A stretch of DNA of 64,000 bases from Methylotenera mobilis JLW8 (GTDB lineage Bacteria; Pseudomonadota; Gammaproteobacteria; Burkholderiales; Methylophilaceae), in NCBI RefSeq assembly GCF_000023705.1, contig NC_012968.1, forward strand, positions 124,001 to 188,000, given 5' to 3'. The position numbers and the translations under genes were made by a program. Below the pieces are notes generated by a model. It worked only from the letters and a program-made list of their open reading frames with translations. It ran no database searches and had not been told where the DNA came from. Below are positions 54,308 through 63,677 of the stretch, one piece after another. Every line of letters begins with the position of its first letter. Position 1 is the first letter of the stretch.

Positions 54308-55249
54308 TTACAGGGCAGCGAGAATCTTATCTGCGCCTTTGGCGACTAATTGGCTGGCCAGCGTTTTGCCTAGTGCTTCAGCATTGGCTCTGCTGCCAAC
54401 CGCGGTTTCTATCAGCATTTGTTTGCCATCGACACTGGCTACAAACCCTGTGATGCGGATGCTATCTGCCTCACATACTGCGTAAGCGCCTAGCGGCACG
54501 GTGCAGCTGCCGGCAAGGGAGCGGCTCATGCCGCGCTCGGCTTCTACGCATACTTGCGTATCCGGGTGATTAAGCGGGGCGAGTGTGGCAATGAGGTCAG
54601 GGCGGTCTGCGCTGATTTCTATGCCTAATGCGCCTTGTCCCACCGCGGGAATACTATGCTCAGGTGCGATGAATTGACGAATCCTGTTGCCTAGTTCGAG
54701 GCGAATTAAGCCAGCGGCTGCCAGAATAATCGCTGCATACTGACCTTCGTCCAGCTTGCGCAGACGGGTTTGCAGGTTGCCGCGTAGCGACTCGATTTTT
54801 AAGTGTGGAAAGCGTGCCTGCAACTGGCTTTGGCGGCGTAAGCTGGATGTGCCCACGATGCTGTTGGCAGGCAGGTCTTCCAGCGTGGCATAGTCGTTAG
54901 ACACAAACGCATCACGTGGATCTTCACGCTCGCCGGTTGCGGCAAGGATAAAGCCTTCTGGTAGGTTCATCGGCACATCTTTCATGCTGTGGACGGCCAG
55001 GTCTGCGCGGCCATCGGCTAGCGCGATTTCTAATTCTTTTACAAATAACCCTTTACCGCCTACTTTGGCTAAGGGCGTATCTAGGATTTGGTCACCGGTG
55101 GTGGTCATCCCCAAAATAGTGACTTCTGTTTCAGGGTAAAGTGCTTGCAGGCGACTTTGAATATGGCGAGCCTGCCACATGGCAAGCGCACTTTCGCGCG
55201 AAGCAATCACTAATTTTTTAGGCGGTGTGTGTAATTTTGAGTTTTGCAT
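54308..55249 (-). CDS. hemC: Porphobilinogen deaminase (hydroxymethylbilane synthase)
   Basis: Joins four porphobilinogens into hydroxymethylbilane. The 313 residues include [31 protein letters not shown] with the catalytic Asp region, [16 protein letters not shown], the [20 protein letters not shown] segment, and the cofactor-attachment cysteine in [13 protein letters not shown]. It heads the hemCDXY operon. The order algZ-algR-hemC-hemD is also known from Pseudomonas; here a small membrane-protein gene on the opposite strand lies between algR and hemC. Confidence 0.97.
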   Translation of the reverse strand: MQNSKLHTPPKKLVIASRESALAMWQARHIQSRLQALYPETEVTILGMTTTGDQILDTPLAKVGGKGLFVKELEIALADGRADLAVHSMKDVPMNLPEGFILAATGEREDPRDAFVSNDYATLEDLPANSIVGTSSLRRQSQLQARFPHLKIESLRGNLQTRLRKLDEGQYAAIILAAAGLIRLELGNRIRQFIAPEHSIPAVGQGALGIEISADRPDLIATLAPLNHPDTQVCVEAERGMSRSLAGSCTVPLGAYAVCEADSIRITGFVASVDGKQMLIETAVGSRANAEALGKTLASQLVAKGADKILAAL

Positions 55250-55404
55250 TTGGTGATTTTAACACAGCACTTGCAGGCAAGCATTAGGCGACGAAAGTTT
55301 CCGTTTCTGGTTTAAATGATGTTAGGCTATGTGCTAAGTTGATGACTTAGTTCAGATTAAATTGAAAAGGAAAGTACACTTTTAACAGCGTTAAGGAGGT
55401 AAGC

Positions 55405-56097
55405 ATGCAATATCAATTTGAAGTTTTTATTGAATCCCTCAACCAGTTCTGGTTACAGCTTGTGCAATTTGTACCTAAATTATTAGCCGTGGTGGTGATT
55501 CTGTTTTTTGGCTGGATCGTTGCCAAGTTGGTGCGGCTGTCAGTGAAGCGAGTGTTGGTGCTTATGCAGTTTGATCGATTTGCACAGCGCTCTGGCCTTG
55601 AGGCTTTTATGAACAGCGGTAGCATGCATGTCACCATGAGCGGTATTATCAGCCAAGTAGTTTACTGGCTGGTGATTATTTTATTTATTACCACTGGTGC
55701 CAGTATGCTGGGGCTCAGCGAAGTGGCGACCCTATTACAGCAACTGGCGGGCTACTTGCCGCGCATTATTCTGGCGATTCTGGTGGTGATTTTTGGTACG
55801 CTACTGGCGCGCTTTGTGAATAAACTGATGTTTGCCTGGCTGCATAGTATTAAGTTCTTTGCGGCGCTTACTGTGAGTACTTCGGCGGAATATGGCATCC
55901 AAATCTTGTCGATATTTGTTGCGCTGGAGCAGTTGGGAATAGGCATGCAGTTGATACACTCCCTATTTGTGATCGTGTTCGGCGCTATTTTCCTGGCTCT
56001 GGCGTTAGCGTTTGGTTTGGGGGGGAAAGATTGGGCGGCTAAAACGATTGCCGAACTGGATGCGAATCGGCTTAAAAATAAATCGGCTCAGAAATAA
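55405..56097 (+). CDS. Small membrane protein with conserved TM-helix repeats (MscS-related)
   Basis: A 230-residue protein with about five hydrophobic helices. It contains two copies of the conserved transmembrane-helix repeat found in MscS-related proteins: FVPKLLAVVVILFFGWIVAK near residue 22 and LAGYLPRIILAILVVIFGTL near 115. The cytosolic beta-domain of true MscS channels is missing, so channel function is uncertain. The start is fixed by a near-perfect ribosome site, AAGGAGGT, 7 bases upstream. It is inserted, opposite in orientation, between hemC and algR. Confidence 0.85.
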   Translation: MQYQFEVFIESLNQFWLQLVQFVPKLLAVVVILFFGWIVAKLVRLSVKRVLVLMQFDRFAQRSGLEAFMNSGSMHVTMSGIISQVVYWLVIILFITTGASMLGLSEVATLLQQLAGYLPRIILAILVVIFGTLLARFVNKLMFAWLHSIKFFAALTVSTSAEYGIQILSIFVALEQLGIGMQLIHSLFVIVFGAIFLALALAFGLGGKDWAAKTIAELDANRLKNKSAQK

Positions 56098-56122
56098 GTA
56101 AACGAAGCGTTGATAAATGAAG

Positions 56123-56160
56123 GCGCGTGCGGTCAGGCGTCACACGTGCTTTATTTTTTT
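56123..56160 (+). terminator. Rho-independent terminator
   Basis: Stem GCGCGTG/CACGTGC (one G-T pair) with a 13-base loop, followed by a T-rich run (TTTATTTTTTT). It ends the small membrane-protein gene. Confidence 0.8.
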
Positions 56161-56192
56161 AGCGGTACGACTTTGTTTAGACGCTGTTTTGT

Positions 56193-56960
56193 TTAAAGTA
56201 TAGTCTGACGAATCAAGTGCTGCTGTCTGCGGCTAACGCTAATGGTTTCAGGCACGTGCTTGAGTAATGCCACCCATTGCTTCTCCGCGTGTTCATCGTG
56301 GTGACGTTTCTCATAACCTAGAATATAGGCATTAGCGGCCAGGCAGTTACGGTGCAAGCGCGTAAAGATATGGCTGAACTCCTGCTCCAGATGCGAGAGG
56401 GACTCCTCAATTAAGTATTCCCGTTCGGCTGTGCGTACCGTGATGTATTTCAGCTCTGCACGCAGATAGATGATTTCATTGATGGGTACTAATAAAATAC
56501 GGCCGCGTTCGTTAATGCTCAGGTGGGTGCGTTGAGGGCTGAGCGGCGTGAGTGTTTCCAATTGGCTAGGCTGTAGTGCGCGTGCTTTTTGTAGCGCGGT
56601 TTGCAGGCGCTCCAAGCGAATGGGCTTCAACAAATAATCTACCGCACTGATATCAAAAGCCTGTATGGCGTAGTTGTCATATGCTGTGGTGAAAATAATG
56701 GCAGGTGGTTGCGGCAGTTTCTGCAAATGCTGAGCGGCTTCTATGCCATCCATTTCTGGCATGCGGATATCTAGCAATACGATGTTAGCGGCGGTGTGCG
56801 TATCTGACGCCTGATTCACCACTTCTAGCAGCTCTTTGCCATTTCTAGCTTCTGCCATTATCTGCGTGTGGGGAATGTCACCCAGCAAGGTGCGCAGACG
56901 GCTGCGTGCTGGGGCTTCATCATCGGCAATAACAATATTGAGATTAGTCTGATTAAGCAT
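56193..56960 (-). CDS. algR: LytTR-family response regulator, AlgR-like
   Basis: A 255-residue regulator: receiver domain (about 6-125; IVIADDEAPARSRL, phospho-acceptor Asp in NIVLLDIRMPEMDG, Lys in YLLKPIRLERL) and a C-terminal LytTR DNA-binding domain (about 150-250; GRILLVPINEIIYLRAELKY and FTRLHRNCLAAN). AlgR in Pseudomonas controls alginate, twitching and virulence; the target here is unknown. The ATG chosen overlaps the algZ stop by 8 bases and gives the normal length; the longer frame would add 17 residues inside algZ. Confidence 0.93.
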   Translation of the reverse strand: MLNQTNLNIVIADDEAPARSRLRTLLGDIPHTQIMAEARNGKELLEVVNQASDTHTAANIVLLDIRMPEMDGIEAAQHLQKLPQPPAIIFTTAYDNYAIQAFDISAVDYLLKPIRLERLQTALQKARALQPSQLETLTPLSPQRTHLSINERGRILLVPINEIIYLRAELKYITVRTAEREYLIEESLSHLEQEFSHIFTRLHRNCLAANAYILGYEKRHHDEHAEKQWVALLKHVPETISVSRRQQHLIRQTIL

Positions 56961-57957
56961 AACTTTTTTGCTGCTGGCTCGGCAAAGTAATGTGTACTTG
57001 GTAAGTATCACCTACTTGTTTGCTTTTTAGTGAGGCTTCTAAATCAAAATGCAGTGTCAGCCGCTCTTTGATGTTCTTAAGGGCCATATTATTACCGCTA
57101 TGGTGCTTGCCACGTAAGGTATACGGGTTCTTCAGCAGCAAATGTACCTCATTTTGCTTGGTATAAATCTGGATGGTAATCGTGCCGCCGCTGGCACTTG
57201 GCTCTATGCCATGATATACCGCATTTTCAATCAGCGGCTGCAATAGCAGCGGAGGAATTAAAATATCCGGCGGTACATCATCAATCAGCCATTCCACGTG
57301 CAGTCTTTCGTCTAGACGCAATTTCTCAAGTGCCAGATATTGGCGGCAAAGCGAGATTTCCTGCGTAATAGGCACTAATTCGCGATTTTCGCCCATCAAT
57401 ACGCGGAACAAATCCGCCATATCTTCCAGTGCGGTTTCGGCTTGTTTGGGTTGGTCGCGAATCAATGACAGTACTGCGTTTAAACTGTTGAACAGAAAGT
57501 GTGGGCGTATGCGTGCCTGTAGCGCCTGCAGTCTGGCTTCGGTCACTGCGGGGGAGTAGGCACGATGGTGCAGGTTAAAGTAATACAAGGTTGGTGCGCT
57601 AATCATCCACGCATATAAAACCATACGTGTGAGTGAGGGAAGTTCGGTAAAAATCCAGAACTGTGAGAAAAATGCATGCACCGCGGTAGCACTAAGTGCA
57701 ATCAGGATTAAAATGGACAGAATCGCGCGACGGTAAGGCATTTTACTAAGTGGGTGATAGGCGCTGTAGAGTAAAAACAAACTAATCAGCAATATAGGCT
57801 GTGCAAAGGCAGAAGTGCCGGTGAGCTGGTCCATAAACGCGTTGATGCCATCAGTTAAAATAAAGGCACCCAATATCAGCGCCAAATTAGCGATGATGAG
57901 GATGCGTAATGCAACCCCTAAATTACGTAAATTGGGCAGGCGGCTGGTATTTTTCAT
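56953..57957 (-). CDS. algZ: LytS/AlgZ-type sensor histidine kinase
   Basis: A 334-residue membrane kinase of the His_kinase (PF06580) group. About four hydrophobic helices (residues 12-130) form the N-terminal sensor. The phospho-acceptor region is IRPHFLFNSLNAVLSLI, and the ATPase domain has LLLQPLIENAVYHGIEP. As usual in this group the normal N-box spacing is altered. It is translationally coupled to algR and divergent from argH, the same arrangement as fimS/algZ-algR beside argH in Pseudomonas. Confidence 0.92.
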   Translation of the reverse strand: MKNTSRLPNLRNLGVALRILIIANLALILGAFILTDGINAFMDQLTGTSAFAQPILLISLFLLYSAYHPLSKMPYRRAILSILILIALSATAVHAFFSQFWIFTELPSLTRMVLYAWMISAPTLYYFNLHHRAYSPAVTEARLQALQARIRPHFLFNSLNAVLSLIRDQPKQAETALEDMADLFRVLMGENRELVPITQEISLCRQYLALEKLRLDERLHVEWLIDDVPPDILIPPLLLQPLIENAVYHGIEPSASGGTITIQIYTKQNEVHLLLKNPYTLRGKHHSGNNMALKNIKERLTLHFDLEASLKSKQVGDTYQVHITLPSQQQKSYA

Positions 57958-58220
57958 CGGCTTTTTATCTGCATTTATATCGCCTAGCGTTATCGCTTTA
58001 TCTTAAATGACTTTATTTTGCATTATACTAATGCATATAAGTATATTGTTATTAAGCATTTTTTTAATGTTGAATAAAATTTATACAACAATCGCAATTT
58101 AATTTCCTCAAGTGTAAAAATGAAAAGGCGCGTTTGGCTAAGGTTAACGCCGCAGCGTATGCTTTAAGCATTTTTAGCATGGAGAGGAATACGACAGTTA
58201 ATACTAGATAGGCAAATAAA

Positions 58221-59663
58221 GTGACAGAGAAAATAAGTGCGCTCAATAAAAAAGATACCAGTTGGTCTGGGCGTTTTAACGAGCCGGTTGCGGAACTGGT
58301 GAAAAAATATACGGCATCCATTGGTTTTGATTACCGTTTAGCACCTTACGATATCGAAGGGTCTATCGCGCATGCACGCATGCTGAGCAAACAAGGCATT
58401 ATTTCAGCGGCTGATTTCAGCGCGATTGAAACCGGCCTTCTGGAGATTCTTGCAGAAATCAATGCGGGTCAGTTTGAGTGGTCGTTGGATTTAGAAGATG
58501 TACATCTGAATATTGAAAAACGCTTAACCGATAAAATCGGTGATGCTGGTAAGCGTTTACATACGGGCAGAAGCCGTAACGACCAGGTGACCACGGATGT
58601 GCGCTTATGGTTGCGTGCGACTTGTCAGCAGGTGATTGCTGGTTTAGTTAACCTGCAAACCAGCCTTTTAGATTTGGCGGAAGCTAATTTTGATACGGTA
58701 ATGCCAGGCTTTACCCATTTACAGGTGGCACAGCCGGTGACATTTGGTCACCACTTAATGGCGTATTACGAAATGCTGAAACGTGACATTTCACGTTTTG
58801 AAGACTGTCAAAAACGTTTAAATATGTTGCCTTTGGGGGCAGCCGCATTGGCTGGTACCAGTTACCCGATTGACCGTGAAAACGTGGCGGCAAGCTTGAG
58901 TTTTTCCGGTGTCTGCGAGAACTCACTGGACGCCGTGTCAGACCGTGACTTTGCCATTGAGTTTACCTTTGCGGCATCTACCGTGATGATGCACTTATCT
59001 CGATTGTCTGAGGAGCTGATTCTATGGAGTTCGCCAAGGTTTGCATTTATTGATATTGCAGATCGCTTCTGTACCGGCTCATCCATTATGCCGCAGAAAA
59101 AAAACCCTGACGTGCCAGAGTTGGTACGTGGTAAAACCGGCCGCGTGTACGGGCATTTAACTTCATTGCTGACCTTGATGAAAGGTCAGCCACTGGCCTA
59201 CAACAAAGACAACCAAGAAGATAAAGAGCCTTTGTTTGATACCGCAGATACACTGCTAGTGACACTGGAAATTTATGCCGACATGCTGCGTTTGCCTGTG
59301 GTGGAAAACGGTGTGGTGGTGAAAGCTGGCTTTACCGTGAATAAAGAAAATATGCGTCAAGCGGCGAGCGAGGGCTTTGCTACTGCCACCGATTTAGCAG
59401 ATTACCTAGTGAAAAAAGGCATGCCGTTTAGAGATGCGCATGAGGCGGTGGCCTTGGCTGTGCGCTACGCAGTAGACCAGAAAGTGGATTTAAGTGATTT
59501 GCCGTTAGCTAAACTGCAAGAGTTTGCACAGGAAATTGGTGATGACGTGTATGCCGTGCTGACCCTGGATGGTTCGCTCAATAGCCGTAACCACATCGGT
59601 GGCACTGCTCCTGCGCAGGTGAAAGCTGCCATTGCTCGTGCAAGAAAGCTGATAGAGAAGTAA
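58221..59663 (+). CDS. argH: Argininosuccinate lyase
   Basis: Last step of arginine synthesis, splitting argininosuccinate to arginine and fumarate. The 480 residues include the early [19 protein letters not shown], a [17 protein letters not shown] segment, [17 protein letters not shown] with a catalytic His, and the family signature [13 protein letters not shown] with the mobile catalytic Ser. The start is a GTG preceded weakly by AGG; no in-frame ATG occurs before the conserved region. It is divergent from algZ across about 260 bases. Confidence 0.97.
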   Translation: MTEKISALNKKDTSWSGRFNEPVAELVKKYTASIGFDYRLAPYDIEGSIAHARMLSKQGIISAADFSAIETGLLEILAEINAGQFEWSLDLEDVHLNIEKRLTDKIGDAGKRLHTGRSRNDQVTTDVRLWLRATCQQVIAGLVNLQTSLLDLAEANFDTVMPGFTHLQVAQPVTFGHHLMAYYEMLKRDISRFEDCQKRLNMLPLGAAALAGTSYPIDRENVAASLSFSGVCENSLDAVSDRDFAIEFTFAASTVMMHLSRLSEELILWSSPRFAFIDIADRFCTGSSIMPQKKNPDVPELVRGKTGRVYGHLTSLLTLMKGQPLAYNKDNQEDKEPLFDTADTLLVTLEIYADMLRLPVVENGVVVKAGFTVNKENMRQAASEGFATATDLADYLVKKGMPFRDAHEAVALAVRYAVDQKVDLSDLPLAKLQEFAQEIGDDVYAVLTLDGSLNSRNHIGGTAPAQVKAAIARARKLIEK

Positions 59664-59903
59664 CTAGAAAAATAATAAGTGGGCTGGCATCAACTTGTGA
59701 GGCACTCATCGGTAAAGTGTCTGGGTTGATGCTGGTTTCACGTTCTAGGCGCTTATCGCCGTTTACAGCACGTCTTTTATAGCAAGTCATGCAGATTGAA
59801 TTGCAGCTGTATCGCTTCGGCTTCAACTGCATGTGTGGCTTGCGATAATAGCCTGTTCGCTCCGTGCCGAAATTCAGTGGCAGCATTCATTCCTGCGTGA
59901 TAA

Positions 59904-61061
59904 TTACTCTAAAAAGAACTGCAGCAGTTCATTAAGGTAGCGTTGGCCGAGCAGGGTGGGTTTGATATAGCCATTTTCAGTGGTGAGCAGCTTCTTTTGC
60001 TGCGCTGCCTTGATTGCGGGTTGCAGCGTCATCAGGTTAAGTCCGGTGTGCTGTTGGAACAAAGTAAGCGGTACGCCGTCAATCAGCCTTAGCGCATTCA
60101 TCATAAACTCAAAGCCCAGTGCATCCTGGCTGACGATAGATTCGCGCTCCACCGCATTACCCGCTAGCGCTTTTTCCATATAAGCCTTAGGGTGTTTAGG
60201 GCGGGTTTCCCTAGTAATTTTATCGTGATAGCTTAATTTGCTATGCGCACCAGCACCTATGCCTAGGTAGTCACCAAATTGCCAGTAATTCAGATTATGC
60301 CGCGCTTGGCTGCCTGTTTTGGCGAAGGCTGAGGTTTCGTAATGCTCATAACCGTGCTGTGCTAAAAAGTTTTCAATCTCTATCTGCATTTCCGCACTGG
60401 TGTCGTCATCAGGTAGGTTAGGTGGCGTGTGGTAAAACGGCGTATTCGGTTCCAGTGTTAGATGGTAAAACGAGAGGTGGTCAGGGTTCAGCTGTACAGC
60501 TTGCTTTGCGTCGGCCAACGCATCGGCTAAGGATTGCTGTGGCAAGCCATACATCACATCCAGATTTACACGGTCAAACGTAGCCAATGCCAGTTCGGCG
60601 GCTTTAATCGCCTGCTTGTCGTCATGGATGCGGCCTAAGGCTTTTAAATAGCCAGCATTGAAGCTTTGTATGCCTAGTGACAGGCGGTTGACCCCCGCTT
60701 GTTTATAACCGGCAAAATTGGCAATGTCCACGGTGCCTGGGTTGGCTTCCAGTGTGATTTCTGCATCATACTCAAGTGGGGTGAGCGCGCGTACCTGGCT
60801 TAAAATGGTGTCGATGGCTTCAGGCGAAAATAAGCTGGGGGTACCGCCGCCAAAGAAAATACTTTTGATTTTTCTGCCCCACACTTTGGGGGTGGAGAGT
60901 TCCAAGTCTTTAATCAGCGCTTCAACATAAGCTGCCTCCGGCAGTTCGCCATTTTTATAGCGACTTTCGTGTGAGTTGAAGTCGCAATATGGACATTTCT
61001 GTACACACCACGGGATATGGATGTATAAAGCCAGCGGCGGCGGATTGCTGAGGCCGGACAA
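59904..61061 (-). CDS. hemW: HemW-like radical SAM protein (coproporphyrinogen III oxidase family)
   Basis: HemW is a radical-SAM heme chaperone long misannotated as an oxygen-independent coproporphyrinogen oxidase. The 385 residues have IHIPWCVQKCPYCDFNSH with the Cx3Cx2C cluster, FFGGGTPSLF, RLSLGIQSFNAGYLKALGR, and the C-terminal HemN_C domain. It lacks the extra N-terminal cysteine context of true HemN. The first standard start in frame is a TTG without a ribosome site. The frame stays open upstream to an ATT at 61,146-61,148 that has AAGGTGA six bases before it, so the true protein may be 29 residues longer. Confidence 0.92.
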   Translation of the reverse strand: MSGLSNPPPLALYIHIPWCVQKCPYCDFNSHESRYKNGELPEAAYVEALIKDLELSTPKVWGRKIKSIFFGGGTPSLFSPEAIDTILSQVRALTPLEYDAEITLEANPGTVDIANFAGYKQAGVNRLSLGIQSFNAGYLKALGRIHDDKQAIKAAELALATFDRVNLDVMYGLPQQSLADALADAKQAVQLNPDHLSFYHLTLEPNTPFYHTPPNLPDDDTSAEMQIEIENFLAQHGYEHYETSAFAKTGSQARHNLNYWQFGDYLGIGAGAHSKLSYHDKITRETRPKHPKAYMEKALAGNAVERESIVSQDALGFEFMMNALRLIDGVPLTLFQQHTGLNLMTLQPAIKAAQQKKLLTTENGYIKPTLLGQRYLNELLQFFLE

Positions 61062-61154
61062 TGTGGCGGCGCCAGCGAGTGGTGCTACGGTATTAATCGG
61101 CTGCGTATTAAACTCAGCGGCTGCCTTGATTTCAATAATTTTTTTAATGGTGAA

Positions 61155-61376
61155 TCACCTTTGGTAGGGATTGATCAGCGCGTCTACCAATTGGTGCAGT
61201 GCTTCTCGCATTTGCTGCTCGGATACTTCCATCAATAAACCGTCTTCTAGCGCATCTTGTGCAATCTGTTTCAGTTCATCAAAGTTTTCTGTCATCACTT
61301 TCACTTTTTCCGTGCAGGAGACTACGCTGCCATCATCACGTAACCATTTCGGCCATGCTTGTTCTGGCTTAGTCAT
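61155..61376 (-). CDS. Small conserved hypothetical protein
   Basis: A 73-residue acidic, mostly helical protein starting MTKPEQAWPKWLRDDGSVVSC and ending LVDALINPYQR. I do not recognise a named family. It is translationally coupled on both sides: its start overlaps the rdgB stop by 8 bases, and its own stop codon is part of the ribosome site for hemW. Similar small genes between rdgB and hemW are common in betaproteobacteria as I recall. One Cys, no signal peptide, no membrane segment. Confidence 0.8.
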   Translation of the reverse strand: MTKPEQAWPKWLRDDGSVVSCTEKVKVMTENFDELKQIAQDALEDGLLMEVSEQQMREALHQLVDALINPYQR

Positions 61377-61992
61377 GGCTTAGCCTTTCTAGCTTTTGCA
61401 GTAGTTTGGCCATGGCGTGACCACGGTGACTAATGCGGCTTTTAATATCTAACTGCAGCTCGGCCACCGTTTTGTCAGTTTTTGCATCCAAAAACAACGG
61501 GTCATAGCCAAAGCCATCCGTACCACGCAACTCATTCAGTATTTCGCCTACCCATTGGCCTTCTGCAATGATTGGTTCGGGGTCGTGTTCGTGGCGCACC
61601 AGTACCATCACGCAGTAAAAATGTGCATGGCGATTCGCTTCGCCCTGCAAAGCATTCAGCAGCTTTTGGTTGTTGCGCGCATCCTGGCTGAGGCTGGATG
61701 CTGGGTCTGCCTCGGCATAGCGGGCTGAGCGTACACCAGGCGCGCCCAGTAAGGCATCCACACATAGGCCGGAGTCATCTGCTAGTGCAGGTAAGCCAGT
61801 GTGCTTGCTGGCATGGCGTGCCTTGGCCAACGCGTTTTCAATAAAGGTGCAGTATGGTTCTTCGCACTCAGGCACATTAAGCGCTGATTGCGGGGTGATG
61901 GTCAGTGCTAGCGGGCTGAGTAAGTGTTCAATTTCACGTAACTTGCCTTTGTTGCCGGTGGCAATGACCAGTTGATTAAATGGGAGTGCCAT
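61369..61992 (-). CDS. rdgB: XTP/dITP diphosphatase (RdgB/HAM1)
   Basis: Removes non-canonical purine nucleotides from the pool by hydrolysing XTP, dITP and ITP. The 207 residues have IATGNKGKLREIEHLL at the start, ADDSGLCVDALLGAPGVRSARYA, the substrate loop GTDGFGYDPLFLDAK and SHRGHAMAKL near the end. The internal ATG is preferred because it gives the usual opening and lies 4 bases after the rph stop; the longer frame would run into rph. Confidence 0.96.
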   Translation of the reverse strand: MALPFNQLVIATGNKGKLREIEHLLSPLALTITPQSALNVPECEEPYCTFIENALAKARHASKHTGLPALADDSGLCVDALLGAPGVRSARYAEADPASSLSQDARNNQKLLNALQGEANRHAHFYCVMVLVRHEHDPEPIIAEGQWVGEILNELRGTDGFGYDPLFLDAKTDKTVAELQLDIKSRISHRGHAMAKLLQKLERLSHD

Positions 61993-61996
61993 ATGC

Positions 61997-62722
61997 TTAA
62001 CCGAGTGCTTTGTTCTGTTCAATAATAAGTTGCTGAATACCGTGGGCTGCCAAATCCAGCATAGCGTTCATGGCATCACGCGCAAATGGCTCGCCTTCGG
62101 CAGTGCCTTGAATCTCCACAAAGCCGCCTTTGCCTGTCATGACTACGTTCATGTCTGTATCGCAGTCAGAGTCTTCAATATAGTCTAAATCCAATACCGG
62201 TGTACCTTGATATACGCCCACAGAAATTGCTGCGACGGAATCTTTTAGTGGAGATTCGCTGATTTTACCGCTTTTCAGCAGAAATGAAATTGCATCGTGC
62301 AAGGCGACGTAGGCGCCGGTGATGCTGGCGGTGCGGGTGCCACCGTCAGCTTGAATCACGTCACAGTCAATTTGAATACTGCGTTCGCCCAGTTTTTCTA
62401 AATCGATAATGGCGCGCAGTGAGCGTCCGATCAGGCGCTGAATCTCTTGGGTACGGCCAGACTGTTTACCGCGAGCGGCTTCTCTATCCATGCGGCTGCC
62501 GGTAGAGCGCGGCAGCATGCCGTATTCTGCGGTAACCCAGCCTTGGCCTTTGCCTTTGAGGAAGCCAGGCACTTTTTCATCCACACTTGCGGTGCAGAGT
62601 ACATGTGTGTCACCAAATTTCACCAATACCGAGCCTTCGGCATGCTTGGTGTAATGGCGAATAATTTCAACCTCTCTTAGTTGGTTGCAGGCACGTTGGC
62701 TGGGTCTAATATTTTGTTGCAT
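61997..62722 (-). CDS. rph: Ribonuclease PH
   Basis: Phosphorolytic 3'-5' exonuclease that trims tRNA 3' ends. The 241 residues include [53 protein letters not shown] with the RNA-binding region, [20 protein letters not shown] and the phosphate-binding GTR. Length is normal, with none of the C-terminal frameshift known from E. coli K-12. CAGGAT precedes the start. It is followed by rdgB on the same strand, a widespread pairing. Confidence 0.97.
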   Translation of the reverse strand: MQQNIRPSQRACNQLREVEIIRHYTKHAEGSVLVKFGDTHVLCTASVDEKVPGFLKGKGQGWVTAEYGMLPRSTGSRMDREAARGKQSGRTQEIQRLIGRSLRAIIDLEKLGERSIQIDCDVIQADGGTRTASITGAYVALHDAISFLLKSGKISESPLKDSVAAISVGVYQGTPVLDLDYIEDSDCDTDMNVVMTGKGGFVEIQGTAEGEPFARDAMNAMLDLAAHGIQQLIIEQNKALG

Positions 62723-62765
62723 GATTTAAATCCTGAAGTTTAATCTTGAAATTGCTAGTAAATGT

Positions 62766-63677
62766 TTAAACGCGCTTACTTTTGCGTAGCGCCTGTTGAA
62801 TCTCGGCGATGGTTCTCTCGATATCATCATCGGAGAGGTCCAGACTGGCTGGATGATCCGGGCGTGTGATCGGGTTCATGATAGTGGTGGTGGCGCCCAA
62901 TGGCATGGTAATGGTAGAAACTGCCAAATTACTATGCAGCTTGTCGCCCCATTGTAGGCCTATCGCGCTCATGTTGTCGCCGCGTTCTTGGCTAACGGCC
63001 TCTGCCTCGTCCAGCAGTATGGTCACGTTGTCCGAAATGGACGGACCATTTAGCATATGTTTGATTTGATCATCGCTAATTGCGCCCCACACACCGTCGG
63101 TGCAGAGCAGTACGGTATCGCCTTCTAATAGCTCTTGTCGATCTGACAGCGTGATTTTAGGCGGTACGTCACCGCCTAGGCAACTATAGACTTTATGGCG
63201 GTAAGGGTGCGTAGACATATCGCTTTTATCTATCATGCCGCGATTGTATAGCGACTGCACCACGGAGTGGTCTTCGGTACGATACAGTAAGTGACCATCG
63301 CGGAAATGGTAGAGTCGTGAGTCGCCAGCATGGGCGCAATACAAGATGCCGCGTTGCACAATCGCTGCCACGATGGTAGTGCGTGGTGCCTCCAGCATCT
63401 CACGCTCCTGCGTGATCTGGTCTATCATGTCGTGCACTTGCTGGATATGATCGGTGAGGAACTTGGCGGGGTTGGCGAGTGCAGGCAACGCTAAACGCTG
63501 AAACGCATCGGTCATGGTGGTCACGGCAAGTTGCGCGGCAACCTCACCGTGGCGATAGCCGCCCATGCCGTCTGCCACTACCAATAGTAGTGCATCTTTG
63601 CTGTAGGAGTAAGCGAGCCGGTCCTGGTTATATGGGCGTGGACCCTGACGGCTATTTTGGAAAATGGTAAATTTCAT
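62766..63677 (-). CDS. PP2C-type Ser/Thr protein phosphatase
   Basis: A 303-residue metal-dependent protein phosphatase of the PrpC/Stp group. The metal-binding and catalytic motifs are complete: RPYNQDRL, VVADGMGGYRHGE, AHAGDSRLYHF, LLCTDGVWGAI and ERGDNMSAIGL. The last ~55 residues are a low-complexity tail beyond the domain. It starts inside the stop of a Ser/Thr kinase gene (ATGA overlap) and so forms a kinase/phosphatase pair. Substrates are unknown. rph follows after about 43 bases. Confidence 0.94.
   Translation of the reverse strand: MKFTIFQNSRQGPRPYNQDRLAYSYSKDALLLVVADGMGGYRHGEVAAQLAVTTMTDAFQRLALPALANPAKFLTDHIQQVHDMIDQITQEREMLEAPRTTIVAAIVQRGILYCAHAGDSRLYHFRDGHLLYRTEDHSVVQSLYNRGMIDKSDMSTHPYRHKVYSCLGGDVPPKITLSDRQELLEGDTVLLCTDGVWGAISDDQIKHMLNGPSISDNVTILLDEAEAVSQERGDNMSAIGLQWGDKLHSNLAVSTITMPLGATTTIMNPITRPDHPASLDLSDDDIERTIAEIQQALRKSKRV

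Noticed and set aside
58064-58321. An 85-codon minus-strand hydrophobic frame before argH
   Set aside because: It overlaps the start of argH on the other strand and has no ribosome site.
59687-59732. Inverted repeat GCATCAAC/GTTGATGC after argH as a terminator
   Set aside because: The loop is 30 bases long and no T-run follows.
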